This document shows positions 56,011 through 64,000 of a DNA stretch of 64,000 nt, piece by piece (positions within the stretch are counted from its first letter, which is position 1; each line of letters begins with the position of its first letter). The DNA comes from Pseudanabaena sp. Chao 1811 (lineage in GTDB: Bacteria; Cyanobacteriota; Cyanobacteriia; Pseudanabaenales; Pseudanabaenaceae). Both the position numbers and the translations under genes were made by a program. The notes below the pieces were generated by a model. That model searched no databases and was not told where the DNA came from. It saw only the letters and a program-made list of their open reading frames with translations. The stretch is from contig NZ_CP101416.1 of the NCBI RefSeq assembly GCF_027942295.1, positions 1,821,501-1,885,500 on the forward strand. The letters run 5' to 3'.

Positions 56011-56442
56011 TTATTTGTCAATAGGTGGATGTAGCCCTGCCATAAGGAGCAATCTTCGCATATTGAGAACTCCAGATCGATTCAATTGAAGCGCGTTGAT
56101 AGTAGCCCTTGCGATCGCGGTTAATCCAACCACCCGAAGAAAGTCATCACTCCAAACAAAATTATCTCGCCAATTTTGCCGTCTTGGATTGTAAAGAGAT
56201 ACAACTTCTCTACTGACTGGATCTAGCGCTTGGATTTTTGTATATTTGTGTCCGTTTCATCCACCACAGGAGAAGGCTAAGTTCTCTAAATCTGTTTTTC
56301 CATCTTCAGCGATCAGAATAATATGGTCAATCACAAATGGCTGTGCGGAATAGTCCATAGAACTTCGACAATATTCACAGAGACGATTGGCGCGTTCTAT
56401 GATTTGACGCTCCTCTATGGCAGTGATGTATCGTCTAGACAT
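56011..56442 (-). pseudogene. HNH endonuclease gene interrupted by one in-frame TGA
   Basis: The reading frame from ATG 56440-56442 to TAA 56011 is 143 codons with one internal stop, TGA at 56257-56259. Before it: RANRLCEYCRSSMDYSAQPF, VIDHIILIAEDGKTDLENLA, FSCGG. After it, in the same frame: NGHKYTKIQALDPVSREVVS, LYNPRRQNWRDNFVWSDDF, LRVVGLTAIARATINALQLN. HNH homologues carry Cys at this site (CxxCN.HK), so TGA replaces TGC or TGT of a zinc-binding cysteine. A single nonsense mutation or sequencing error explains this. Selenocysteine is possible but unlikely. It overlaps the upstream 56435 gene by 8 bp. Confidence 0.8.
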
Positions 56443-56845
56443 GGACTGGTTGAGGATGAATATCTAACTGTTGCATCAGTTCGGGTAAGGAAATATTCCG
56501 TAATTGTGCTAGTTGGATCAGATGTTGTAGGCGATCGGCATCATTTTGTTCAACAATGTCGATAAGTTTGAGTAGTTCTTGATGTTCGTTAGGGGTGATC
56601 ACTCCCAATCGCATTTTTTCGCTTAAGCCGTTGTATTGCTGTTGTACTTCGTCGGGTAAGGTTTGATTAATCTTTTGCAGTAGTTCGATTTCTATTGCAG
56701 GTAGATTAGGCTTTTGGCGATGTGCAAGCACCTGTCGAACTTGAATGAGTAGTTTTTCTAAGTCAGGTGTATCTAGTTGCGCTACTCCAGCAAGTAGTTG
56801 ATCGAGTTCTATGCTGATCTCTGATTTAAACTGAACTGTAGCCAT
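56435..56845 (-). CDS. Helical protein paired with the HNH gene
   Basis: 136 residues, no named family. Nearly all helix: SIELDQLLAGVAQLDTPDLE, LLIQVRQVLAHRQKP and LPELMQQLDIHPQP. The 3' end overlaps the HNH gene start by 8 bp, so the two are translationally coupled. Such small helical proteins are commonly encoded just before an HNH nuclease gene in cyanobacteria. A regulatory or immunity-like role would be speculation. ATG 56843-56845. Confidence 0.7.
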   Translation of the reverse strand: MATVQFKSEISIELDQLLAGVAQLDTPDLEKLLIQVRQVLAHRQKPNLPAIEIELLQKINQTLPDEVQQQYNGLSEKMRLGVITPNEHQELLKLIDIVEQNDADRLQHLIQLAQLRNISLPELMQQLDIHPQPVHV

Positions 56846-57237
56846 GTGTGCTGACCTTTGACAGGTTGTAGATTACATATTCTTGTTGAACATTATAGCA
56901 AGAGTGCTATTTTATCCGTGCGATCGCATTTCCAAAAATTGAAAGCGATCGCCTCCAGTGTATTTAAGTGTGATCGCATAATAAGTATTAGTCTTTGCGG
57001 CGGAACACATCTTGAAAGCGATCGCCGATAACTTCTCGGAACTCAACAAAGAAACAACCCATTTTTGACAGCCTAATCTTGACTCGAAACAGACAACTTT
57101 AACGGTCGTATCGATTCGGTATAAAGGTTCTCTTGAGCGCCTGAAAACATATTTTATAACAGTACACCAAGTTCTTTAGCCAGTGCGCTCCAAGTAAATT
57201 GTTAGACTGCTGATCACACTCAAAATACAAGGCAGAA
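56846..57237. other. Degenerate-looking intergenic region
   Basis: About 390 bp rich in HIP1-like sites (around 56930-57030). On the minus strand there are only a 24-codon frame at 56988-57062 and a 65-codon frame at 57099-57296 that overlaps the next gene's tail. Neither resembles a known protein. The region may hold decayed coding sequence. Confidence 0.45.
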
Positions 57238-57816
57238 TTAAGACTTATTCTTATCCTTTTTAGATAAGAGGGAAGCACCGAAACTCCACACAGCACCAGC
57301 TACTTTTGCCGCACCATCTGTCAATGGGCTTTTTTCATGCCATTCTAACTGACTCTCAAGTGGTTTTAGCAAATTATCTAGTTGCTTGATGGGTGCATCA
57401 AATTTGCTTGGTAGGTCTTTGTTGTTTTTGTATAGTCTTTCAAGATCCCATGTAGCGTGTTTTATCCTTGCATCAATACTCCAATTTACTCCTTCATTGC
57501 TCGCGTTAAAAGCAGCTTCCATAATTCCCTTTCCTAGAGCCTCCGAGAACGTTTCATCGGAGGTTGTCAGTAGTTTGCGAATCTCGTCAGGATTCTTAAT
57601 GAGAGCCTGAATTTCAGAGAGTCTTCTCTCAACTGATGATTTAAGGTAGCGAATATCTGATCGAATCTTGTCTACTTCCCAATACTGCTTCTTCGCTTCA
57701 TCCTTATCTGAAACAGGTTTCAGGTAGCTGGGCACGTTTACAGTATTGCCTTTCGATGATGCTTCGCTGAATTCTTGCGAAATCTTTTTAGTTAAATCCT
57801 CAAAACGGCTTCGCAT
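57238..57816 (-). CDS. Protein of unknown function next to the IS
   Basis: ATG 57814-57816 with AGGAG twelve bases upstream gives 192 residues. The longer frame to 57867 lacks a better site. It is a soluble, charged, mostly helical protein (RFEDLTKKISQEFSEASSKG, VDKIRSDIRYLKSSVERRLS, NKDLPSKFDAPIKQLDNLL) ending in a small hydrophobic patch (AAKVAGAVWSFGASLLS) and a lysine tail. No family is recognised. The IS at 57890-59146 begins 74 bp upstream of the start, so its native promoter has probably been displaced. Confidence 0.65.
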   Translation of the reverse strand: MRSRFEDLTKKISQEFSEASSKGNTVNVPSYLKPVSDKDEAKKQYWEVDKIRSDIRYLKSSVERRLSEIQALIKNPDEIRKLLTTSDETFSEALGKGIMEAAFNASNEGVNWSIDARIKHATWDLERLYKNNKDLPSKFDAPIKQLDNLLKPLESQLEWHEKSPLTDGAAKVAGAVWSFGASLLSKKDKNKS

Positions 57817-57889
57817 TGACCTACTCCTATTCAGGATTCTAAACCCAGAGTTCCTTTGAAAAGTCAAACTTTATCAAGATGAACTTTAA

Positions 57890-59146
57890 CTGAGATCTTG
57901 CAGCATTCGTGAAAGAGTCAAGTGGGAATGGGTTTGAGAATAATTTCAAAGCCATGACGAGCAGCAATATCGGCACTAATTTGAAGATACCTGAGAAGTT
58001 TCAACCAAAGGACAGAAGGGAATAAAACAGAAAGGGTTAAATCACAGGTAGCTTTCCAGTCCAAGATGGGAGGAAACGACCATTGATCAATCCAATGAGC
58101 CAAAAGATAAGAAAGCAGAGAGAGGATAAGCCAACGATAAACGCCAAGTTTTGTAGATTGCCCAAAACAATGCAAACCAAAGCGATGTTTGATGGTTTTG
58201 AAGAATCCCTCAATCGCCCAACGCTTACGACCTAACATCACCAGATAAGCGCCAGAATAAGGATGAGAAGAGACCACAAAGCGTAACTCCCGTTTACTAT
58301 CGGCTCTTTTGAGCCAGAACCAAGAGATCGTCAAAGGCGTACTTAGCCCTTCCAGTAAAATTAGTTGTCCACGTTTGCCATGGGGATAAAGTTGTTTGAC
58401 GGTACGTCCATCTTGAAGTTTACGATTGTTGCGGACACCGACAACGATGCGCCAAGACTTGGCGCGGACAGCATTGAAAAACTTCACCGTACTAAACTCA
58501 GTATCAGCAAGGACAATCACAGTCTTGCCTTGGGTTAGTTGCTTGGGTACTGTCCCCAATAACTTACAAGCTAAGTCAGAGGGACTGGAGTATCCTTTGC
58601 CGCGCCATACTCTAAAACTCCATGGTACGCGCCACTCTCCATAGACCAGATACAGTACAACCAGATGTAGTCCTCGCTTTCCGTTGAGGATTCTCACCCA
58701 TGGGTCTGGTTCGTTTGGGGTGGGATTGCTCAAATGTAAAAACTTGCCGCTTTTTTCTAAGGTGGTCAGGTCTATCAGTATCTTTAATGGCACTCTCTTC
58801 GATGGGCGATGCTTGGCGATTTGCCCCAAAATTGACAGCCTTGTTGCTCGAATTAGTCCTCTTGTTGACCAGTTATAGTGATTGAGAAATCGGCTTAATG
58901 CACTCGCTGATTTTACCTGTGTATGTTCTGGATAGGGATGCCCTTGCGCTTCCAGAAATAGCCCTAATATTGCATTCAGACTTGCTTTTTGATACACACT
59001 TGGCATCAGACAAATTAGGCTATACACTAAACCTTGGGCGTGCTTAACGATGCTTTCCATAATCGTTATTTAATTTACTACTACGCCCTTTTTTTCACAT
59101 CTTTACTCTCTTTGCAACCCCTTTCCAGAATGGTGCAAGTTCTCAG
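57890..59146 (-). mobile_element. Intact insertion sequence, IS4/IS701-like, 1257 bp
   Basis: Terminal inverted repeats of about 26 bp: left ctgagatcttgcagcattcg, and right (complement) ctgagaacttgcaccattct. They are bordered on both sides by TTAA (57886-57889 and 59147-59150), a 4-bp target duplication of the YTAR kind seen in the IS701 group. The single transposase gene fills the element. The intact ends, target duplication and undamaged ORF indicate a recent, possibly active insertion. Confidence 0.85.
57918..59060 (-). CDS. DDE transposase of the IS (IS4/IS701-like)
   Basis: A 380-residue DDE-type transposase. Candidate acidic residues: Asp in ILIDLTTLEK, Asp in VIVLADTEFST and Glu in KRWAIEGFFKTIKHRFGL, the last matching the Y/R-x-E-x-F pattern of IS4-like enzymes. 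It excises and inserts the element by cut-and-paste. ATG 59058-59060, with no frameshift or internal stop. The C-terminal stretch is hydrophobic (LILSLLSYLLAHWIDQW). Confidence 0.9.
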   Translation of the reverse strand: MESIVKHAQGLVYSLICLMPSVYQKASLNAILGLFLEAQGHPYPEHTQVKSASALSRFLNHYNWSTRGLIRATRLSILGQIAKHRPSKRVPLKILIDLTTLEKSGKFLHLSNPTPNEPDPWVRILNGKRGLHLVVLYLVYGEWRVPWSFRVWRGKGYSSPSDLACKLLGTVPKQLTQGKTVIVLADTEFSTVKFFNAVRAKSWRIVVGVRNNRKLQDGRTVKQLYPHGKRGQLILLEGLSTPLTISWFWLKRADSKRELRFVVSSHPYSGAYLVMLGRKRWAIEGFFKTIKHRFGLHCFGQSTKLGVYRWLILSLLSYLLAHWIDQWSFPPILDWKATCDLTLSVLFPSVLWLKLLRYLQISADIAARHGFEIILKPIPT

Positions 59147-59503
59147 TTAACATAGTTAACTTGCTTGCTTTAAATGCTAACATGACAAGCCTTAAAGACC
59201 ATCTCAACCTAAAGTAGTCTAACTAATAATCGTACTGAAATTTTTGCATAATCACTTTGATCACGACAACTATATAGAAATTTTCTGGATAACACAACTA
59301 TTTCGCTTACTATAAAGGATTTGTCTGGATAAAACCCCATATTGGTTAGTTATCTAGACAAATGCTGGTTAATACGAGATAGCAAAAGCCAAAAAATTTC
59401 TAGCCCGATCGCACAAAACAATCCGCATAAAACTCCAAACAAAGCTAAACATTCGTGCATTGCTTGTACCATAGTTTCGCGATCGCTGTAATATCGTTGA
59501 CCA
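59147..59503. other. Region between the IS and the Uma2 gene
   Basis: About 355 bp. It holds the right TTAA target duplication, an AT-rich stretch (59200-59320), a hairpin tttgtctggataa / ttatctagacaaa (59320-59362) and the small ORF at 59350-59472. A HIP1 site lies at about 59479. Confidence 0.5.
59350..59472 (-). CDS. Possible 40-residue single-pass membrane protein
   Basis: The frame ATG 59470-59472 to TAA 59350 encodes MVQAMHECLALFGVLCGLFC, then AIGLEIFWLLLSRINQHLSR: one hydrophobic helix with a basic C-terminus. It begins 31 bp after the Uma2 stop on the same strand and its stop lies in a hairpin arm. There is no clear ribosome-binding site, so it may be chance. Confidence 0.3.
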   Translation of the reverse strand: MVQAMHECLALFGVLCGLFCAIGLEIFWLLLSRINQHLSR

Positions 59504-60076
59504 TTAACAATTTTGTAAAACTTGAGCAGCCGTTAACTGAAGTTCGGGAAATATCGGCGAAGCGATCGCTTGATCACCCTCATAAACTCTCTCTTCATAA
59601 AACCCTTCCACCCATTCTAATACTGTTACCTTTTGGGCGATCGCATCGACAATCCAATATTCAGCAATACCCCTCGCCGCATACTCTGTGCGCTTATAGC
59701 GATAATCTCGACTTGCTTGATTAGGGCTGACTACCTCAACTACTAACAACGGTGGTGGCATATCTAGTAATATTAGCGATCGGGTTGCACCTTGCATAGC
59801 GATCGCCAATTCTTCAGAATAAACCACTAAATCAGGGATGCGTACATTTACCTGTCGGCTATGCACCGCTATTTCTGCCTTCATTCTGAGACGATTAGCG
59901 GGAATTCCTATTTGAGAAAAATAGATCAATAAAAATACAGCAATTAGTTGATTAATATCACTTTCCGAAGACACTGGAATTAGTTCTCCATTTTCTAACT
60001 CATATAAAGCATCTGTCCCATCGCTATATTCGAGGAACTCCTCAAAGGTCATTTTGGGTGTAGTTGCAACAGTCAT
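59504..60076 (-). CDS. Uma2 family (DUF820) PD-(D/E)XK nuclease-fold protein
   Basis: ATG 60074-60076 is preceded by GGAGA and gives 190 residues. The start MTVATTPKMTFEEFLEY is typical of the family, and the frame to 60124 is not needed. The restriction-enzyme-like core shows IPDLVVYS (Asp), PLLVVEVVSPNQASRDYRYK (Glu and Lys) and AEYWIVD. Uma2 proteins are present in dozens of copies in cyanobacteria. Their biological role is unsettled. Confidence 0.9.
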   Translation of the reverse strand: MTVATTPKMTFEEFLEYSDGTDALYELENGELIPVSSESDINQLIAVFLLIYFSQIGIPANRLRMKAEIAVHSRQVNVRIPDLVVYSEELAIAMQGATRSLILLDMPPPLLVVEVVSPNQASRDYRYKRTEYAARGIAEYWIVDAIAQKVTVLEWVEGFYEERVYEGDQAIASPIFPELQLTAAQVLQNC

Positions 60077-60224
60077 TGTTATTTCTCCAATGGTTTTGCT
60101 TAGACTAATTATCACCGATCGCATCGATAGTTGTTGCCCTCAAAATGGTATGTTGATGAGCCTGCCTCTTTTGGTTTTTAAATGCAAGTAACCTGCCAGA
60201 ATTCTCTTTCAGTCATGGGGCATC

Positions 60225-61004
60225 ATGGCTGATCAAAATCATCAAGTTTATATAGCTCGTGAGATTGTTCATCACTATAGCCAATTACGCCAATTACAAC
60301 CTGCTGAACAAACCATCCTCGATTTGCTTCGCAATGAATGGTCAAGTATGAAAATGCTGGATATTGGTGTCGGGGGAGGACGTACTACTCAACATTTCTC
60401 TAGAGTTGTTCAGGAATATACTGGCATTGATTATTCAGAAGAGATGATTGCAGCTTGTCAGAAACGCTTTCAGACTCAAGCAAAACTGTTTGAAGTGGTC
60501 GATGCTAGGGATATGAGCCAGTTTCCCGATAATTCCTTCGACTTTATTCTATTTAGCTTCAATGGTATTGATGTGCTTTCCCATCCAGATCGATTGCAAG
60601 TGCTGCAAGAAATTAGCCGAATTGGTAAATCGGGAGGATATTTCTTCTTCTCAAGCCATAGTCTCCAAGGGCTAGAAAGAGAATTTAACTGGAAGAATAA
60701 GATTAGCTTAAATCCTCTAACAACCTACGTTAACTTGATCATGTTTGGTCTTTTGCGCTTTTTCAACCGTTCAATTTCTCGACAGCAGATCAAAGATGCT
60801 GACTATGAAATCATTCAAGATGAATCTCACAATTTCCGTTTAAAGCAATATTACGTGAGACCACAAGAGCAATTAAAGCAATTACAAGCAGATTTTGATA
60901 ATGTTAAAATGTATTCTTGGCAAAGTGGATTAGAACTGATAACAGAACAGGATTTGAGTAATAACACTGATATGTGGCTTTATTACCTCTGTGAGATTAA
61001 GTGA
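60225..61004 (+). CDS. Class I SAM-dependent methyltransferase
   Basis: 259 residues with a Rossmann-type SAM-binding domain (Methyltransf_11/25 type). Motif I is MLDIGVGGGRTT near 45-56, an acidic end follows in YTGIDYSEEMI, and DFILFSFNGIDVL is the post-motif region. The substrate is unknown. The 3' end overlaps the convergent SMI1/KNR4 gene by 8 bp. Confidence 0.88.
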   Translation: MADQNHQVYIAREIVHHYSQLRQLQPAEQTILDLLRNEWSSMKMLDIGVGGGRTTQHFSRVVQEYTGIDYSEEMIAACQKRFQTQAKLFEVVDARDMSQFPDNSFDFILFSFNGIDVLSHPDRLQVLQEISRIGKSGGYFFFSSHSLQGLEREFNWKNKISLNPLTTYVNLIMFGLLRFFNRSISRQQIKDADYEIIQDESHNFRLKQYYVRPQEQLKQLQADFDNVKMYSWQSGLELITEQDLSNNTDMWLYYLCEIK

Positions 61005-61584
61005 ATGCCACATCTTCGGCATTGACTATGCCATTATATTCATCTGAAAAAACGAACTTTCCTGACTCTAATCCCTCTGCATAGCTCTGTAACCAATCTC
61101 GAAAACTCGGTGCAATAATCTTTCTCCCAGGATCATCATGCCACATTGAGATAATCTGTCCTACTTTTCCACCTTCCGCAGGAGCTAAATCTAAGCAATC
61201 ATGATTACCACAACCGTCATAGGTCAGAGGTATCCATTTTGCACTCCACCAAACATTAGCCACTCCTAAATCAGGGTCACATCCTTGATCTTGCCCATCT
61301 TCAGACTGAAAGGTTCCACTATTTAGAAGATCTTTCCAAATCTGCCATTCATCTTTAATCCGTTCTAGAGACAAGAATTCACACCCATTAATTAATCCAT
61401 ATTCATAGGCTGTTTGTCCATTATGAATGCGATAGGATGCCTTGACATCTTCAGGGAGTTGGATAGAGAGGTATTCCTCTAATTCACTGATTTGAATGTC
61501 AGAGGCTCCTGATCCTAGTACGTCAATACATTTGGGAGCATTAACTCTCAACCAATCTTCAATTCTTAACCAGATTTCTTGCAT
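60997..61584 (-). CDS. SMI1/KNR4 family protein
   Basis: A 195-residue SUKH-type (SMI1/KNR4) fold: SELEEYLSIQLPEDVKASYRIHNGQ, then CEFLSLERIKDEWQIW, WIPLTYDGCGNHDCLDLAP and ISMWHDDPGRKIIAPSFRDWLQ. In bacteria the superfamily is rich in immunity proteins against polymorphic toxins. No toxin gene is beside it, so it is an orphan immunity protein or has a housekeeping role. ATG 61582-61584. Confidence 0.88.
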   Translation of the reverse strand: MQEIWLRIEDWLRVNAPKCIDVLGSGASDIQISELEEYLSIQLPEDVKASYRIHNGQTAYEYGLINGCEFLSLERIKDEWQIWKDLLNSGTFQSEDGQDQGCDPDLGVANVWWSAKWIPLTYDGCGNHDCLDLAPAEGGKVGQIISMWHDDPGRKIIAPSFRDWLQSYAEGLESGKFVFSDEYNGIVNAEDVAFT

Positions 61585-61904
61585 ATTTCTCTATCAAACT
61601 TGAGCATTAGATGGAAAATTTCTGTCTAATCTGAATATATGGCATACAGGCTGAAAGTCAAGAGGATATCTCCTGCGGCAATGGTTAGTTAAAGCGTGAT
61701 TGGCGTATTTGCATCAATTTTGTCGGCATGAAATGGTCGTTTCAGACCCTATCCCTGCTTAGCTGACCAATGCCGAGCAAGTCAACAAAGCGATCTCCAT
61801 TCAGTCTGATCAAACTATGCCAAAATAGTCTCAAGCTAACGAGTTTAGTCATCATCATCACCAAAGAAAAATTAGCGTTCTTATGTTACTAATCCCTTAA
61901 GCGC
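61585..61904. other. Intergenic region between SMI1/KNR4 and sbcD
   Basis: About 320 bp with no complete ORF. A plus-strand stretch at about 61740-61830 reads as possible decayed coding sequence with an internal stop. Divergent promoters for both neighbours should lie here. Confidence 0.4.
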
Positions 61905-63191
61905 ATGGCGATAAAAGTTTTACATCTTTCTGATATCCATCTAGGCAGCACGACTCACGGTAAAGTCAATCCTCAAACAGGACTGAACACCCGCCTAGAG
62001 GACTTTGTAGCTGCACTGACCATCTGTATCGATCGCGCAATTAACGAACCCGCCGATATCGTTCTTTTTGGTGGTGATGCCTTCCCTGATGCCACACCAC
62101 CACCATTAGTCCAGCAAGCCTTTGCCAAGCAATTTCGCCGCCTCGCCGATGCAGGAATTCCTACAGTGCTATTGGTAGGCAATCATGACCAACATTCACA
62201 GGGGATTGGCGGCGCGAGTCTTGCCATCTATCGCAGTCTCGCCGTGCCGAACTTCACCGTCGGCGACATGATCGCTACCCATCGGATTGCCACCAATGCA
62301 GGGGATATCCAGATTATTACGTTACCTTGGATTACGCGATCGACATTGCTTACGAAGTCGGAAACAGAAGGATTTTCCATGAGTGAAGTCAGTCAATTTC
62401 TGATCGATCGCTTACAAGTAGTTCTAGAAGGCGAAATCCGTCAACTCGATTCTAAATTACCGACGATTTTATTAGCCCATGTAATGGTGGACACCGCAAC
62501 CTACGGTGCAGAGCGGTTTCTCGCCGCAGGCAAAGGCTTCACAATTCCTCTATCTATGCTCACTCGTGAAGCTTTTGACTATGTAGCCCTCGGTCATGTG
62601 CATCGCCATCAAATTCTTGCCACGCAACCACTTGTGGTTTATCCGGGGAGCATTGAGCGTGTGGATTTTGGAGAAGAAAATGAATCTAAGGGCTATTGTT
62701 GGCTAGAAGTAGAAAAGGGGAATGTCAGGTTTGAATTTTGTCCTATTCCCACTCGCGCCTTTCGGACGATGGAAGTTGATGTTACTCAATCCGAAGATCC
62801 GCAGGGGAAATTACTCAAGGCGATTCAGAAAGGAAAAATCGACAATGCGATCGCCCGTTTAATTTACAAAATCAAAGCCGAACAGTTAGCCCTGATTGAT
62901 GATCGCATCTTGCATGAGGCAATGGAAAGCGCCCATAACTATTCCCTAATCCCTGAAGTCGTCAGCCAAAATCCACGCACTCGCCTACCCGATCTCAGTA
63001 CCGCCGAGGCACTCGATCCGATGACTGCTCTCAAAACCTATCTCAGTACTCGCGAAGACCTCAAAAATCTCGAACCTGAAATGCTCAATGCTGCTCAAGA
63101 ATTGCTCAGTGAAATTGGGGTAGGAATGGATAGCATCGATCCTGTTCCTGACTCAGCTCAATCTAGTCAATTGGTGATAAGTTTCGAGTAA
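61905..63191 (+). CDS. sbcD: Exonuclease subunit SbcD / Mre11-like
   Basis: A 428-residue metallophosphoesterase, the nuclease half of the SbcCD complex that processes DNA hairpins and double-strand ends. Metal-binding motifs are KVLHLSDIHLGS, LFGGDAFPD, LLVGNHDQHSQ and ALGHVHRHQI. The C-terminal half (about 270-428) is a capping region. The ATPase partner sbcC is not in the window. Its 3' end overlaps the convergent TatD gene by 39 bp. A hairpin nuclease is of interest given the many palindromes here. Confidence 0.92.
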   Translation: MAIKVLHLSDIHLGSTTHGKVNPQTGLNTRLEDFVAALTICIDRAINEPADIVLFGGDAFPDATPPPLVQQAFAKQFRRLADAGIPTVLLVGNHDQHSQGIGGASLAIYRSLAVPNFTVGDMIATHRIATNAGDIQIITLPWITRSTLLTKSETEGFSMSEVSQFLIDRLQVVLEGEIRQLDSKLPTILLAHVMVDTATYGAERFLAAGKGFTIPLSMLTREAFDYVALGHVHRHQILATQPLVVYPGSIERVDFGEENESKGYCWLEVEKGNVRFEFCPIPTRAFRTMEVDVTQSEDPQGKLLKAIQKGKIDNAIARLIYKIKAEQLALIDDRILHEAMESAHNYSLIPEVVSQNPRTRLPDLSTAEALDPMTALKTYLSTREDLKNLEPEMLNAAQELLSEIGVGMDSIDPVPDSAQSSQLVISFE

Positions 63192-63815
63192 TTGCGTTTG
63201 CAAAGTTTCAAGGGATACTTGACGCAATGTAGCAGTGCGATCATAAATTTGCTTGATACTTATATCCTGTCGATCATCGGTTTCGAGGAGAAATCTACCA
63301 TCGGGAACATTAGCGATCGCCTGAATCACAGGAGAGCGATCACTTAAAATTGCTGTCCCAAAAGAGAAGTAAAAATCATGCTTGAGCAATTGCTGAAAGA
63401 CTTCCATCTTTTTATGAAAGCCATGAATAATCCAAGGAACTGAAGATTTAGAGCTTTTCTTAAGCGCAATTAATTCAGCAAAGGCTCTTACACAATGAAT
63501 TACTAGAGGCTTCCGCAATGATTCGGCAAGGTGAATATGTTTCTGGAAAATTTCAATTTGGAAATCTATAGGTAATGTAATTTGGCGATCGAGTCCACAT
63601 TCCCCGATCGCGATTACCTGTGGCAATTTTGCTAATACTTCAATGTTTTCCCAAGCATCTTGCCATGAAGTCGCTTCCACAAACCAAGGATGCAAACCCA
63701 AACTGCAAATCTGCGGCAACTCTGCACTTCGCAATTCAGCAGTCACATGCAGAGTCTGTACATTTATCAGATCAGGAACGATCCGATCATGATGTGTATG
63801 AAAATCCACCAACAT
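63153..63815 (-). CDS. TatD family hydrolase
   Basis: 220 residues of the TatD/amidohydrolase TIM-barrel family, metal-dependent DNases or related hydrolases. It starts LVDFHTHHDRI (metal ligands) and includes CSLGLHPWF, IGECGLDR, KPLVIHCVRA, WIIHGFHK and FLLETDD. It is shorter than E. coli TatD (about 260), a compact variant. The preceding gene's stop lies 10 bp before its start, so they form an operon. Confidence 0.88.
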   Translation of the reverse strand: MLVDFHTHHDRIVPDLINVQTLHVTAELRSAELPQICSLGLHPWFVEATSWQDAWENIEVLAKLPQVIAIGECGLDRQITLPIDFQIEIFQKHIHLAESLRKPLVIHCVRAFAELIALKKSSKSSVPWIIHGFHKKMEVFQQLLKHDFYFSFGTAILSDRSPVIQAIANVPDGRFLLETDDRQDISIKQIYDRTATLRQVSLETLQTQLLETYHQLTRLS

Positions 63816-63825
63816 CTGCCTTCCG

Positions 63826-64000
63826 CTAATTTTTTCTCAGTAGATCAACTTTCCAAATAGCTGTAGCAATTCCAGCAAAGTACATTTGTCGAGATGAGAT
63901 TTTTGCTTCATTCCATTGATCGTACTTTTCAGGAATGGCAGAGGTAATTTTGAAGCAAATTTCCTGAAATACCTCAATCTTTTCCGAGTAACCCTCATTA
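63826..64000 (-). CDS. C-terminal part of an unidentified protein (cut by window end)
   Basis: The minus-strand frame is open from the window edge to TAG 63826-63828 and gives 57 residues: GYSEKIEVFQEICFKITSAI, IPEKYDQWNEAKISSRQMYF, AGIATAIWKVDLLRKN. It looks like real protein, soluble with mixed helix, but no family can be named. It is 10 bp upstream of the TatD gene and presumably co-transcribed. Confidence 0.6.
   Translation of the reverse strand, partial: NEGYSEKIEVFQEICFKITSAIPEKYDQWNEAKISSRQMYFAGIATAIWKVDLLRKN

Noticed and set aside
56257-56259. TGA as a true selenocysteine codon
   Set aside because: No obvious SECIS-like hairpin follows and cyanobacteria generally lack the pathway. 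It is kept as a finding but annotated as a broken gene.
57099-57296. 65-codon minus-strand ORF
   Set aside because: It overlaps the end of the 57238 gene, has no ribosome-binding site and no recognisable motif.
61740-61830. Short plus-strand frame before sbcD
   Set aside because: It contains an internal stop, has no ribosome-binding site and is too short to support.

Overview
This window is chromosomal DNA from a cyanobacterium. The octamer GCGATCGC (HIP1, the cyanobacterial highly iterated palindrome) occurs through most of it. The gene content also fits: isochorismate synthase for phylloquinone, glycolate dehydrogenase GlcD, a plastid Ycf52-like acetyltransferase, Rcp1-like response regulators, pentapeptide repeats, TPR-CHAT proteins, DUF29 and Uma2 proteins. 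Base composition is moderately AT-rich. A Pseudanabaena-like organism is a guess from overall impression and cannot be proven here. No rRNA, tRNA or CRISPR array was seen.

Layout. 0-5.5 kb: a CBS-PAS histidine kinase, a sterol-desaturase-family hydroxylase, a coiled-coil protein and a lipoprotein. 5.6-8.3 kb: an AT-rich accessory patch with no HIP1 site. It holds a truncated AAA ATPase, an intact AAA ATPase overlapping a small TOPRIM-like protein, and a Fic AMP-transferase. 8.3-21.7 kb: mostly housekeeping genes (menF, rpmE-prfA, a GNAT, an ACT protein, a DegT aminotransferase, an aldehyde dehydrogenase, a GIDE-like membrane protein, a GHL10-type glycosyl hydrolase) plus several unknowns. 21.7-35.8 kb: a TPR protein, two TPR-CHAT caspase-like proteins, an AbrB/PIN toxin-antitoxin pair, an RluA-type synthase divergent from selO, a secreted trypsin-like protease 26 bp upstream of one CHAT gene, and a PAS-pentapeptide fusion. 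36.1-45.1 kb: a DEAD-box helicase, then a five-gene two-component cluster (three histidine kinases, two CheY-like regulators) next to an inward-rectifier K+ channel. 45.1-55.1 kb: an IS5 remnant, a nucleotidyltransferase-like protein, purN, dusA, a third CHAT protein with an N-terminal PPC domain, an SCP2-like protein, ccdA, glcD and clpS. 55.1-61.6 kb: a second accessory patch with DUF29, a small possibly frameshifted ORF, an HNH nuclease gene interrupted by one TGA, an intact IS with a TTAA target duplication, Uma2, a methyltransferase and an orphan SMI1/KNR4 protein. 61.9-64 kb: sbcD, a TatD hydrolase and a gene cut by the window edge.

Intergenic spaces carry many near-perfect hairpins in at least two MITE-like families. 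One has ends resembling AATTAACGTCAGTTCGA (four copies). The other has CTATAGC ends. Several hairpins sit just after stop codons and probably double as terminators. One supplies the last codons and the stop of dusA.

The most interesting leads are the ATPase/TOPRIM-like pair in the HIP1-free patch, the CHAT plus trypsin-like protease gene pair, and the HNH gene whose only defect is TGA in place of a conserved cysteine codon.
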